Part shown: positions 46,778 through 55,023 of the stretch, one piece after another | How the letters are laid out: every line of letters starts with the position of its first letter | Numbering within the stretch: the first letter of the stretch is position 1 | From: Chloroflexota bacterium | GTDB lineage: Bacteria > Chloroflexota > UBA11872 | Assembly (NCBI GenBank): GCA_022820025.1 | Contig: JAJEGF010000031.1 | Span: 1 to 55,122 of the forward strand | Direction of reading: 5' to 3' | DNA: 55,122 nucleotides | The notes under the pieces: model-generated | The model's database searches: none | Seen by the model: the letters and a program-made list of their open reading frames with translations, nothing else | What the model was told of the DNA's origin: nothing | Translations under genes and position numbers: made by a program

Positions 46778-48415
46778 GTGAATTTGATCGCGCCGTCACC
46801 AGATGACCCACTGTGGGGGGATAACCCCGGGAGTTGGGGCTGCGAGCCGACCGAAATCTGGTCGATGCTGTGTGCCGCGCTTGAAGGCGACGTCGACCGC
46901 GTGCGAACTCTCGCCGGAGGCGAGCCGAATTTGGTTCGTGCCGAGTACTGGTATACCCAGTCGCTGCACTTCGCGGTGCGCGAGGGGCACGCGGACTGTG
47001 TGCGAGCGCTGCTGGACTTGGGCGCGGACCCGAGCTACCGCCGGTACGCCCACGAGCCGCTGGCCACCGTCGCGCGCGACCGCGGACACGAGGGCGTCGC
47101 TCGAATCATCGAGGAGGCTCGGGCGGCGCTTGGGCTCGGCGGCGAGCCGCATGAAGTGCACACCGCCGCCACGGCCGGGGACGTGGATCGGTTGCGAGCG
47201 CTGATCACCGGCAACCGCTCGCTGTTGGACCGCGGGGATGACGAGGGTTTCACCCCGCTGCATCGGGCTGTCGAGGCCGGGCAGGCCGAATGCGCAACTC
47301 TTCTCCTTGAGCTCGGCGCGACGCCAGACGCCATTCAGGCTGGCGGTGGGGGCAATCGGCCTGACGCCTGGTACCGCCCGGCGGGTCAGCGGCCGATCGA
47401 CCTCGCACTGAAGCGCAACGACTTCGACATGGTTCGCGAGTTGCTGGCCGGTGGAGCCGCGTTGACGATTGACGTGGCGGCGGCGATTGGCGACGCGGAT
47501 GAGGTAGGGCGAATTTTGGACGCCGACCCAGGCGCCATTGACGCACGAGGCGATGAGGCCGGAAGACCGATGGGGGAAGCGGCGCGGCGCGGGCATGTTG
47601 GCGTAATCCGTACGCTCCTTGCCCGTGAGGTCAATCCGAACCTGCGCGAGGGGCGCGACGCCCCGCAGGGGAGGGCGCTATGGCACGCGGCCCAACGCGG
47701 GGACAGCGAAATGGCCCGGATGCTGTTGGAGGCGGGGGCGAATCCCAACGCCGGGATCGAATCCTCGGGCACGGCGGCGTGGATGGCCAAGGAACCCGAG
47801 CTGCGGCGAATGTTCGAAGAGTACGGCGGGTCCGTTGACGCGAGCGGGCATCTGTTGGACGGCAATGACGAGGCGGTGCTGGCGATGGCCGAAGAGGACC
47901 CGGTTGCCGTGAGCAGCCACGGCTGCGGCGGCATCTTCACCATGGCCGTCTCGTTCAAGCGGCGCGACCTGCTGCAGCCGCTTCTGGATCGAGGTGTGCG
48001 CGTCCCCGATGTCGTGACCGGCTGCCGGACCTACTTGTGGAACACGCCGGACATGACGCGCGTGCTGCTGGAGCACGGCATGAACCCGAATCTGCCCAAT
48101 TGGCAGCGCGTGACGCCGCTGCATGACATCTGCAGCCGCGGCGGGCGCGGCCGGCCGGACGCGAACCGGCACGAGCTGCTGGACCTGTTCCTGGAGTTTG
48201 GCGCCGACATCAATGCCGTGGACGAGGAGTACCGTTCAACGCCCCTGGGGTGGGCGGCGCGGAACGGGCTGGCGGACATGGTTGAGCTACTACTCGCCCG
48301 CGGCGCCGACCCCGACCGGGCCGGCGAACTGTGGGCCATCCCGGCGGAGTGGGCGCGGCGCCGGGGGCACACCGAGATCGAGGCCACGCTTCGGCGCACG
48401 GGCGAGCGCAGGTAA
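46778..48415 (+). CDS. Ankyrin-repeat protein
   Basis: 545-aa soluble protein with no signal peptide. Ankyrin motifs recur through its length, e.g. GFTPLHRAVEAGQAECATLL, RALWHAAQRGDSEMARMLL and STPLGWAARNGLADMVELLL; I estimate 10-12 repeats in two blocks around a less repetitive centre (about 340-400). Expected to mediate protein binding; partner unknown. GTG start with GAGGAG upstream. Lies 75 bp after the SDR. Confidence 0.88.
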   Translation: MNLIAPSPDDPLWGDNPGSWGCEPTEIWSMLCAALEGDVDRVRTLAGGEPNLVRAEYWYTQSLHFAVREGHADCVRALLDLGADPSYRRYAHEPLATVARDRGHEGVARIIEEARAALGLGGEPHEVHTAATAGDVDRLRALITGNRSLLDRGDDEGFTPLHRAVEAGQAECATLLLELGATPDAIQAGGGGNRPDAWYRPAGQRPIDLALKRNDFDMVRELLAGGAALTIDVAAAIGDADEVGRILDADPGAIDARGDEAGRPMGEAARRGHVGVIRTLLAREVNPNLREGRDAPQGRALWHAAQRGDSEMARMLLEAGANPNAGIESSGTAAWMAKEPELRRMFEEYGGSVDASGHLLDGNDEAVLAMAEEDPVAVSSHGCGGIFTMAVSFKRRDLLQPLLDRGVRVPDVVTGCRTYLWNTPDMTRVLLEHGMNPNLPNWQRVTPLHDICSRGGRGRPDANRHELLDLFLEFGADINAVDEEYRSTPLGWAARNGLADMVELLLARGADPDRAGELWAIPAEWARRRGHTEIEATLRRTGERR

Positions 48416-48533
48416 TCGGCGTACCGACCCGGCCGAACTCTGGTGCGGCTTTGGTGGATCTGGAGGCCCAGGCTGACAGGAGCCGGCAAAATATTGCGCG
48501 TCCCGCAACGCTCTACGCACAGCCATCCTCCTA

Positions 48534-48549
48534 ATACGGTTATCCATAT
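48534..48549. promoter_or_regulatory. Candidate operator overlapping the vapB start
   Basis: ATACGG-TTAT-CCATAT, an inverted repeat with one mismatch, ends on the vapB start codon. TAATAC at 48532-48537 could be the -10, giving an almost leaderless mRNA. VapB-type proteins repress their own promoters by binding such repeats, so autoregulation is plausible. A second short inverted repeat, TTGCG-5-CGCAA, lies at 48494-48508. Confidence 0.4.
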
Positions 48550-48781
48550 GAAGACGACGCTTAACATTGATGCCACCGTCATGCAGCGCGTGCGCGAGGA
48601 AGCGGCGCGGCGCGGGACTACCATTTCGGCTCTTGTCGAGGCTGGCCTGCGGCGAGTTCTCGAGCCTGATGTTGCGGCCACCGCCGATCCCCTGCCGGAG
48701 TTGCCCCGGTGGCGAGGCGGCGAGGCGCGGGTTGACGTAGCCAACCGCGCGGAACTCGCCGCCGTGCTGGATGACGAATGA
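48548..48781 (+). CDS. VapB-like ribbon-helix-helix antitoxin
   Basis: 77 aa. N-terminus MKTTLNIDATVMQRVREEAA is a ribbon-helix-helix DNA-binding start, followed by RRGTTISALVEAGLRRVLEP; the C-terminal third (PELPRWRGGEARVDVANR) is the flexible toxin-binding tail. Stop codon abuts the GTG of the toxin gene with no gap, the normal antitoxin-first order. Confidence 0.85.
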   Translation: MKTTLNIDATVMQRVREEAARRGTTISALVEAGLRRVLEPDVAATADPLPELPRWRGGEARVDVANRAELAAVLDDE

Positions 48782-49219
48782 GTGCTCGTCCTCGACACCA
48801 ATATCCTGCTGTACGCCGCGAACGAGAGTTCGGAGTTTCACCCCGCCTGTTACCAGCGGCTTGAACACTGGCGGCGTGATCCGTCCCCGGTATTCCTCAC
48901 CTGGAACATCTGCTACGAGTTTCTCCGTATCACCACGCATCCACGCGTTTTCCCTCAGGCGTGGAACTCCAGGCAGGCGTGGGGATTCGTCCACAGCTTG
49001 CTGGCCTCGCCTGGCATATCGGTTCTAGCCGCCACCGCCCGCCATGCCGCGGTTCTTGCGCGGACCCTGGAAGAAATACCCGAATCCCGCGGAAACCTCA
49101 TGCACGACCTTCACACCGTGGTCATCATGCGGGAGCACGGCGTCAGTCTGATCTGCACTCGCGACACCGACTTTCATCGGTTCCCCTTCCTGGAGGTCGT
49201 GGATCCCCTGCGCGCCTAA
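48782..49219 (+). CDS. VapC-like PIN-domain toxin ribonuclease
   Basis: 145-aa PIN domain. The acidic catalytic set is complete: D5 (VLDTNILL), E46 (NICYEFLR), D109 (LMHDLH) and D128/D130 (TRDTDF). VapC toxins cleave tRNA or rRNA loops. GTG start directly after the vapB stop. The strand's G-rich trend of neighbouring genes is not followed here, which may mean recent arrival, though the evidence is slight. Confidence 0.88.
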   Translation: MLVLDTNILLYAANESSEFHPACYQRLEHWRRDPSPVFLTWNICYEFLRITTHPRVFPQAWNSRQAWGFVHSLLASPGISVLAATARHAAVLARTLEEIPESRGNLMHDLHTVVIMREHGVSLICTRDTDFHRFPFLEVVDPLRA

Positions 49220-49319
49220 GGGTCATCTCTCAGTCTGGTAGCAGGCTGTCAGGAACAGCGGCCTGACCGTATGCAGGTCCCGGCCATAGCGTTAGCCTTG
49301 GCGGCGGCGACGCGCTGCG

Positions 49320-50789
49320 CTAGATCGGGTCGAGCGGGAAGACTGGGCGGCGGAGGCGGCGGTAGGTGAGATCGCGGGGATCGTGGGATTGAACGGCCGG
49401 GAAGGCGACGCGGTGGACCTGGGTGGCGATGGGACCATAGGCGGCGCGGAAGTGGTTTGAGGATTTGACGCCGATCCAGCGCAAGGCCGTTGGCTCGAGA
49501 CCGAGTGTGCGAGGGCATTCCAGGCTGAAGATCTGCAGGCGATTGGTGGTCACGGCGACCCGTACGCCCCCAATGCGGAGCAGGGCGGTGGGTCCGAACT
49601 TCTGGGTGAGGCCCGTCATCATCGGACCGCGGATGACGAATTCCAGGTTCATCAGCCGTTCCACGGTGGCGCGCGCATGCACCGGCGGGCCCTGATCGGG
49701 ATGGGACTTGCCGCCGATGGCGACCTCGACTTCGGCGTCGTGCCCGGCGGCCTGGGCGAGTTGGACAGTCTCGGGATCGCAGATGGTGAGGACCAGCGCG
49801 TCCTGGAGATCGTGCTGGACAAATGCGCGCAACTGGCCCGTGGAGTCGCCGGGAGCGCCGCCGCCGGGGTTGTCCTGGCCGTCGGCAATCACGATTGGAC
49901 CCGGTCCGGCTGAGCGGGTCGCGGCGAGAGCGTCGTCGAGGGTGACGAGGTCTACGAGAAATTGCTGCCGCTGGCCATAGACCCAGTCGGCATAGGCCCT
50001 GGCCTCGCGCCGTGCCCTGGCCGGGTCGCCATCGGTCACCACGACGACGGAGGTGCCGGCCTCGGGGATATCGGCCCAGGCGAAGCCCGGGTTGACGGAG
50101 GCGGTGAGGATGCCGGGCTGGGCTTCGAGCTCGTGGGCGCGGGCGACGATGCCGTCGAAGGGCTCGAAACCGGTGACGTTGCCGCCGGCCCAGAGCAGGG
50201 GCAGAAGCTCGACCGCCATGGTGGGGCGAATCTCGCCGCGCAGGGTGCGGACGATCAGGTCGGCGGCTTCCCGGCCGCGTTCGCGGAAGTCGACGTGCGG
50301 ATAGGTGTCGCAGGGAATGATGACGTCTGAGAGTTCGGCCATCCTGTCGCTGATGTTGGCGTGCAGGTCAAGAGTGACGATGACCGGACGGTCGGGACCG
50401 AGGATGGCGCGGACGCCGCGCAGGAGATCGCCCTCGCCGTCGTCGATACCCTCGATAACCATGGCGCCGTGCAGGTCCAGCAACGCGCCGTCGACCGGCA
50501 TGGCGGCTTCGAGGCGCTCCAGGAACTCCGCCTTGAGACGAGTCCAGGCTTCGGCGTGAACCGGTCCGGAGGGTTCGGCAAAGGTCCACATGAGGGGGAC
50601 CAGCTCGTAGCCGTGGGTTGCCGCGGCGTCGATGAAGCCGCCGCAGCCGGTGTTGGTCTCACGCATGGCCTCGATGACCTCGGGGCCGCGGTGGAAGCCG
50701 CGCGAAGCTTCGGAAAAGGCCTCGTACGGCGTTTCGATTGGCGTAAAGGTGCTGGACTCGTGCCCGATGTTGCCGGTGGCTATGCGCAT
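49320..50789 (-). CDS. M81-family metallopeptidase, MlrC-like
   Basis: 489 aa. Starts MRIATGNIGHESSTFTP, with the typical GHESSTF; central DLHGAMV, TLDLHANIS (metal-binding DLHxN), CDTYPHVD, and the C-terminal MlrC domain near GQDNPGGGAPGDST. Family named for linear-microcystin cleavage, but most members, including this one, have unknown substrates (possibly hydantoin- or amide-type). SD GGAG upstream. Follows the IMPase gene by 63 bp. Confidence 0.9.
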   Translation of the reverse strand: MRIATGNIGHESSTFTPIETPYEAFSEASRGFHRGPEVIEAMRETNTGCGGFIDAAATHGYELVPLMWTFAEPSGPVHAEAWTRLKAEFLERLEAAMPVDGALLDLHGAMVIEGIDDGEGDLLRGVRAILGPDRPVIVTLDLHANISDRMAELSDVIIPCDTYPHVDFRERGREAADLIVRTLRGEIRPTMAVELLPLLWAGGNVTGFEPFDGIVARAHELEAQPGILTASVNPGFAWADIPEAGTSVVVVTDGDPARARREARAYADWVYGQRQQFLVDLVTLDDALAATRSAGPGPIVIADGQDNPGGGAPGDSTGQLRAFVQHDLQDALVLTICDPETVQLAQAAGHDAEVEVAIGGKSHPDQGPPVHARATVERLMNLEFVIRGPMMTGLTQKFGPTALLRIGGVRVAVTTNRLQIFSLECPRTLGLEPTALRWIGVKSSNHFRAAYGPIATQVHRVAFPAVQSHDPRDLTYRRLRRPVFPLDPI

Positions 50790-50852
50790 GACGCGGCTCC
50801 GGGACGTTTATTGCGAGGAGTGTAACGACGGAGCGGCAGGAGACGCTGGATG

Positions 50853-51674
50853 CTAGTCATCGCGGATGGGCTTGAGACCGGCAGCGCGGACGAGCGCGAG
50901 TGCGCGGGCGTGGGCCTGGGGCGAGACGGCCGCGACGATGCCGCCGCGAATCCGGGGATCGGGCGCGTTGAAGGTCCGTGGGCGACCCTTGAAGTCAGTG
51001 ACCAGCCCGCCGACAGATTCAAGGATCGCGGCGTGGGGCGCGAGGTCCCACTCGGATCCGGAGGTTCGAGCCGCAACGAAGGCGTGCCTGCCCTCCGAGA
51101 GCATGACAGTCATGCTCATTAGGCCGTGGTAGGAGACAGTGAACGCGACGTTGTCAGAGGCCGCCGCGTCGGTGATGGCCGCGGCGCTATAGCTGTGCTG
51201 GACGCGGAAGGGCGAGGCGTCCAGTGGTTGCGGCCGCAATTCGATCGCCCGGTCGTCCAACTCCAGGGTCGGGGTGGCGCCGACCGCGCCTGAGCGGAGG
51301 TCGGGCATCGCAGGCCGATTGACGGCGCCGACAACGGCCCGCCCGTCGACGGCAAGCGCGACCATGATCGACCAGTCCCGGTCGCCGCGCTCGAAGTGGG
51401 ACGTGCCGTCGATGGGATCGACAATCCAGCAGCGTGATTTGCCGAGACGGTCGGGATCGTCGGGGCCTTCCTCGGACAGGATGGCGTCGTTGGGGTAGGC
51501 GGAGGCGATTGCTTCGACTATGACGTCGTTTACGTCGAGGTCAGCCTGGGTGACGATGGTGCCGTCGGGCTTGTCGAAGACCGGCAAGTCAGGTCGCTGG
51601 AAGTTGGCCAGGGCTGGCTCAGCGGCTCGGCGGACGGTTTCCACGGCGAAGGCGAGTTCGGCGGTGTAGGTCAT
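50853..51674 (-). CDS. Inositol monophosphatase family protein
   Basis: 273-aa Mg2+-dependent phosphatase. Motifs: ILSEEGPDD, WIVDPIDGTSHFERG (D and T of the two-metal site) and SGSEWDLAPHAAILES. The family hydrolyses inositol phosphates, PAP, fructose bisphosphate or histidinol phosphate; no feature lets me choose. Lies 24 bp after modC, in the same direction, so it may be cotranscribed with the transporter. Confidence 0.9.
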   Translation of the reverse strand: MTYTAELAFAVETVRRAAEPALANFQRPDLPVFDKPDGTIVTQADLDVNDVIVEAIASAYPNDAILSEEGPDDPDRLGKSRCWIVDPIDGTSHFERGDRDWSIMVALAVDGRAVVGAVNRPAMPDLRSGAVGATPTLELDDRAIELRPQPLDASPFRVQHSYSAAAITDAAASDNVAFTVSYHGLMSMTVMLSEGRHAFVAARTSGSEWDLAPHAAILESVGGLVTDFKGRPRTFNAPDPRIRGGIVAAVSPQAHARALALVRAAGLKPIRDD

Positions 51675-51698
51675 GGGGCCGACCGGAGGACTTCTGGC

Positions 51699-52787
51699 TC
51701 AAGCATGGCAGGTCCGCATGACGTGGACGGATTCTGGCGGGATGTGGGCGCGCCAGCGGCGGCGGGTGGCGACGCCCATGACCTGGTAGGGGTGAGGAGC
51801 GATCTGGATCTCGATGGTGGGATCGTCGGGAATCGCCGCGTTGGCGACGCGGGCGTAGAGGGTACGCGAGTGGCCGAAGTCGGCTTCGTCGGTGATCTCG
51901 ACGTCAAGTGTGTTGGGGCGGTCGTCCGGGCGGTCGGGGCGAGTCAGGATGATCTGGTCGGCACGGATGGCGACGTGGACCTGGCCTTTGGTGATGTCGG
52001 TTTGGGCAGTTTGTAGTGGGCCGATGGGCGTGTGGACGGCGATTCCGTTCTCGGAGCCAATGACGTTGCCCTTGAGCACATTGGCGATGCCGAGCAAACG
52101 GGCCACCCGGGCGCTGCGGGGGCGCTGAAGCACGTGGGGGCGGTCGCCCACCTGCAGGACCTTGCCGGCGTCCATGACGGCGATGCGGTCGCCGATGTGG
52201 CTGGCCTCGGTGAGGTCGTGCGTGACCATCAGCACGGGGAGATCCAGGTCGCGGACGAGGCGGCGGAGTTCGCGGCGGAGGGTTAGGGCGACGCCGTCGT
52301 CGAGGGCGGCGAATGGCTCATCCAAAAGAAGGACTTCCGGCCGCCGCACCAGTGCGCGGGCCAGGGCCGTGCGCTGGGCCTGGCCACCGGAGATCTGGGC
52401 CGGACGGCGGTCGGCCAAATCCTGAATGCCAAGAGTCGTGAGCAGGCTGCCCACGCGTTGCTCACGTTCGCCTCGGGGTAGATCGAAGACCCCGTAGGCC
52501 ACGTTCTGAGCCACGGTGAGGTGAGGAAAAAGCGCGTAGCTCTGGACAACGTAGCCGAGTTGACGGTCGTAGGGCGGAACGTTGAGGCCGGTCGCGGCGT
52601 CGAAGACGGCGCGGCCGTGGATGGCGATGCGGCCGGTGTCGAGGTTAAGGAGCCCGGCCACGGCTTCGAGCGTCAGGGTCTTGCCGGCGCCAGACTGGCC
52701 GAACAGGACGGTGATGCCGGGGCCGACCTGGAGTTTCGGGGCGAGGCGGAAGTTGCCGAGCCTGTGGGTGATGTCGATGTTGATCAC
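51699..52787 (-). CDS. modC: Molybdate ABC transporter ATP-binding protein
   Basis: 362 aa. Walker A FGQSGAGKT (30-37), signature ISGGQAQRTALARAL (132 on), Walker B LLLDEPFAALDDG, His switch VTHD; the C-terminal MOP/TOBE-like domain (about 275-360) would bind molybdate. GTG 52787 overlaps the modB stop (GTGA); the open frame runs 92 codons further but that overlaps modB. Imports molybdate with ModB and ModA. Confidence 0.9.
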   Translation of the reverse strand: MINIDITHRLGNFRLAPKLQVGPGITVLFGQSGAGKTLTLEAVAGLLNLDTGRIAIHGRAVFDAATGLNVPPYDRQLGYVVQSYALFPHLTVAQNVAYGVFDLPRGEREQRVGSLLTTLGIQDLADRRPAQISGGQAQRTALARALVRRPEVLLLDEPFAALDDGVALTLRRELRRLVRDLDLPVLMVTHDLTEASHIGDRIAVMDAGKVLQVGDRPHVLQRPRSARVARLLGIANVLKGNVIGSENGIAVHTPIGPLQTAQTDITKGQVHVAIRADQIILTRPDRPDDRPNTLDVEITDEADFGHSRTLYARVANAAIPDDPTIEIQIAPHPYQVMGVATRRRWRAHIPPESVHVMRTCHA

Positions 52788-53641
52788 AGGGCGCGGCTTC
52801 CGGCGCGGGCCAGTCCGCGGAAGGCGATCAGGATGGCGAGCGCAATGGCGGCCAGGACCACGGCAATGGCGATGGCGGCGTTGGCGTCGGCTTCCATGGC
52901 TTCCAGGATGGCGAGGGGCATGGTCTGGGTTCGGCCGGCGACGTTGCCGGCGAACATGATGGTGGCGCCGAACTCGCCCAGGGCCCGCGCCCACGCCATC
53001 ACGGCGCCGCCGGCCAGCGAAGGCAGCGCCAGCGGCACGGTGATCCGCCGAAAGGTCCGCCAAGGCCGAGCCCCAAGGGTCGAGGAAACGGCTTCCAGGC
53101 GCTGGTCAACGCTTTCGAATCCAGCGCGCGCGGCGCGGATGTAGAAAGGCGCGGCGACGAACATCTGGGCCAGCACCACGGCGGCGGTGGTAAACGCGAC
53201 GTCGATCCCGGCGCCCGCCAGCGGGCTGCCGACGGGTCCCTGGCGTCCGAGGAGAAGGAGCAGGGCCAGGCCGCCGACGACGGGCGGCAGGACGATGGGC
53301 AGGTCAACGATGGCATCCACCAGGGCGCGTCCGGGGAAGCGGCGGCGGGCCAGCAGGTAAGCGGTGGGCGTGCCCAGCGCGACGATCGCCGCGACGGCGA
53401 TGGCGGACGTGATGAGCGAGAGTTGGACGGCGCCACGGACAAAAGGGCTGGCGAGAGCGGCGCCGATATCGGCATGGGTGATACCGCGGGCAATGAGGAC
53501 ACCGACGGGGGCCAGGACGAGGGCCAGGGCGAGCGCCGCCAGGAGCCAGACGAGGAGTTGGCCCCAGGAGAGTGGGGAGCGCACGGCTGGGCGGGTTGGC
53601 GAAGTCAGGCCAGGGTCCTTGCGGTCGGCGGACCGAATCAT
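52784..53641 (-). CDS. modB: Molybdate ABC transporter permease
   Basis: 285-aa inner-membrane permease with six hydrophobic segments. The EAA-type loop TLGARPWRTFRRITVPLA, followed by GGAVMAWARALGEFGATIMFAG, is the ModB/CysT signature. ATG overlaps the modA stop (ATGA). Extra 20-residue hydrophilic N-terminus. Confidence 0.9.
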   Translation of the reverse strand: MIRSADRKDPGLTSPTRPAVRSPLSWGQLLVWLLAALALALVLAPVGVLIARGITHADIGAALASPFVRGAVQLSLITSAIAVAAIVALGTPTAYLLARRRFPGRALVDAIVDLPIVLPPVVGGLALLLLLGRQGPVGSPLAGAGIDVAFTTAAVVLAQMFVAAPFYIRAARAGFESVDQRLEAVSSTLGARPWRTFRRITVPLALPSLAGGAVMAWARALGEFGATIMFAGNVAGRTQTMPLAILEAMEADANAAIAIAVVLAAIALAILIAFRGLARAGSRAL

Positions 53642-54501
53642 GGCACCGAGTTCGCGACGGGTGCGAAGCCGTGGCTGGTGAGGATGGTTTGGGCTTCGGG
53701 GGTTCGGAGGAAAGTCAGGAAGCGCTGGGCCAGCCCGGGGTCTGGGGCATCGCGCAGGACGGCGGCGGGGTAGCTGGCGGTTACTCGGACCTGGGGCGGG
53801 GTTTGGATGACTTGCAGGCGGCCGTTGGAGGCGAGGACGTCGGTGCGGTAGACGAATCCGGCGTCGGCTTCGCCGAGTTCGAGCTTGGCGGCGACCTGGC
53901 GGACGTTGGTTTCGAAGGAGATGACGCGTCGGAGGACGGCGTCGGGGAATCCGGGTTGGCCGGTGGCGGCGGCGTGGAGGGTGAGCATCTGGCGGGCGTA
54001 GGCGCCGGCGGGGACGGACTCGGCGGCCATGAAGAGGCGGCGGTTGGGTTGGGTGAGGTCCTGGAGACCGGAGATGCCGGCGGGGTTGGCGGCGGGGACG
54101 GCGAGGACGAGGTGGTTGGTGGCGACGACGATGGGGGATGCGAGGAGGAGGTTAGCGCGGTGGAGGGCGTCGAGGTGGTGGGGGTTGGCGGTGATGATGA
54201 GGTCGGCGCGGGCGCCGGATTCGATCTGGAGACGGAGGAGCTGGGAGCCGGCGACGTTGGGGACGATCCGGGCGTTGGGGTTGGCGTGCTGGAAGGCGTG
54301 GGCGGTTTGGGTGAGGGCTTCGCGGAGGGAGGCGGCGGCGAAGACGTGGAGGTCGTGGGTGGGAGCGGGGGTGCAGGCGGTGAGCAGGAGGAGGGCGAGG
54401 AGCGGGGTTGCGCGCGTAAGAGTTTTTTCTAAAAAACTCTTCGGTTGTTTCGGGGCGCCTTTCCGCTGGATTCGGGGCGCGTTGGCGGTGCGGGTGGACA
54501 C
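53638..54501 (-). CDS. modA: Molybdate ABC transporter substrate-binding lipoprotein
   Basis: Periplasmic-binding-protein fold. Lipoprotein signal ATPLLALLLLTAC with the lipobox Cys, then HDLHVFAAASLREAL, the ModA opening, RADLIITANPHH and the oxyanion-binding SGARAD and AESVPAGAYARQ regions. Start unclear: no ATG, GTG or TTG stands directly before the signal peptide. GTG 54501 gives a 287-aa protein with a long basic n-region; ATG 54714, about where transcription should start, would add 71 low-complexity residues. A perfect AT-rich palindrome lies within codons just before the signal. Confidence 0.85.
   Translation of the reverse strand: MSTRTANAPRIQRKGAPKQPKSFLEKTLTRATPLLALLLLTACTPAPTHDLHVFAAASLREALTQTAHAFQHANPNARIVPNVAGSQLLRLQIESGARADLIITANPHHLDALHRANLLLASPIVVATNHLVLAVPAANPAGISGLQDLTQPNRRLFMAAESVPAGAYARQMLTLHAAATGQPGFPDAVLRRVISFETNVRQVAAKLELGEADAGFVYRTDVLASNGRLQVIQTPPQVRVTASYPAAVLRDAPDPGLAQRFLTFLRTPEAQTILTSHGFAPVANSVP
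54418..54441. repeat. Perfect AT-rich palindrome at the modA 5' end
   Basis: Arms AAGAGTTTTTT (54418-54428) and AAAAAACTCTT (54431-54441) are exact inverse complements with CT between. In DNA it is a symmetric site; in RNA an 11-bp A/U-rich stem. It stands out in a stretch otherwise above 70% GC and precedes the codons of the modA signal peptide. Confidence 0.6.
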
Positions 54502-54721
54502 CGGCGAACGCGGGGGCGATGGCGGGGGCTGGATGGCGCCGGGGACGGCGCGGGGAGTGGCCGGGAGGGGCTGGAGACGTGGAACGAGGGAAGCCAGGCG
54601 GCGTGGGGGCATGGGGCGGTGGCGGCATCGTCCGAGTGCCGTGGACAGGATCCAGGCCAGCATGGCCAGCGGCAGGAGGCGCGGGGGCATTCGAGGTTGG
54701 GGTTGCGGCGACATCGGGCCT

Positions 54722-54750
54722 ATTGTACACTGGATGTACACGACAGGCAA
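54722..54750 (-). promoter_or_regulatory. modA promoter overlapped by a direct repeat
   Basis: Minus strand: -35 TTGCCT (54750-54745), 17-bp spacer, -10 TACAAT (54727-54722). On the plus strand TGTACAC occurs at 54724-54730 and again at 54735-54741, an 11-bp period, overlapping the -10 and spacer. A dimeric regulator, perhaps molybdate-responsive, could bind here and occlude RNA polymerase. Transcription would begin near 54715. Confidence 0.6.
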
Positions 54751-54831
54751 TTGGATGGGGGAGGCAAGAGTGGCCGCGGGTCGCGGGCCGAGGGGAGCGC
54801 GGGGGTGCACACGGAGGCTGTGGGGGTGGGC

Positions 54832-54885
54832 TTGACGGGGGTGTGAAGCTGCGCGCATAGTCGCCGTTATCTCGGTGACGAGATA
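54832..54885 (+). promoter_or_regulatory. Rightward promoter and 5'-end hairpin
   Basis: -35 TTGACG (54832-54837), 18-bp spacer, -10 CATAGT (54856-54861; 4 of 6). The predicted start near 54868 coincides with TATCTCG (54868-54874), which pairs with CGAGATA (54879-54885) over a GTGA (GNRA) tetraloop. The transcript would therefore begin with a 7-bp hairpin, which typically stabilises mRNA. It drives rightward out of the window. Confidence 0.35.
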
Positions 54886-54918
54886 TTCAGATCCGGCGGG
54901 CGGCCGGGGAGGTCGCCC

Positions 54919-55023
54919 ATGCTGGATGCAACGCGAGATCGACGCGCGGGAACGGCTCCGACAACGGGGCGTCGTCTCCGTGTGGCGCGTCCGGCGACGA
55001 ACGCGGCGCCGAACCTCACATGA
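54919..55023 (+). CDS. Short Arg-rich ORF with strong ribosome binding site
   Basis: 34 codons (7 Arg), ATG preceded by GGGGAGG at 7 nt, ending in TGA which overlaps the next ATG (ATGA). No recognised homology. It is downstream of the promoter and hairpin at 54832-54885. It could be a leader peptide or a real small protein, or chance. Confidence 0.3.
   Translation: MLDATRDRRAGTAPTTGRRLRVARPATNAAPNLT

Noticed and set aside
48540..48548. DnaA box (TTATCCATA)
   Set aside because: A single site with one mismatch to TTATCCACA inside the vapB operator; no cluster.
49245..49259. Terminator after vapC (GCTGT-CAGGA-ACAGC)
   Set aside because: Only 5 bp of stem with no T-run on either strand.
54501..54720. 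Molybdenum cofactor riboswitch in the modA leader
   Set aside because: I could not place the conserved CCGAAAGG-type core or helix order of that class; only a partial CCGAAAC match.
54029..54860. Overlapping plus-strand open frames of up to 268 aa antisense to modA and its upstream region
   Set aside because: Arg/Gly-rich, low-complexity translations in all frames of a very GC-rich stretch; modA on the minus strand is clearly the coding frame for 53638-54450.
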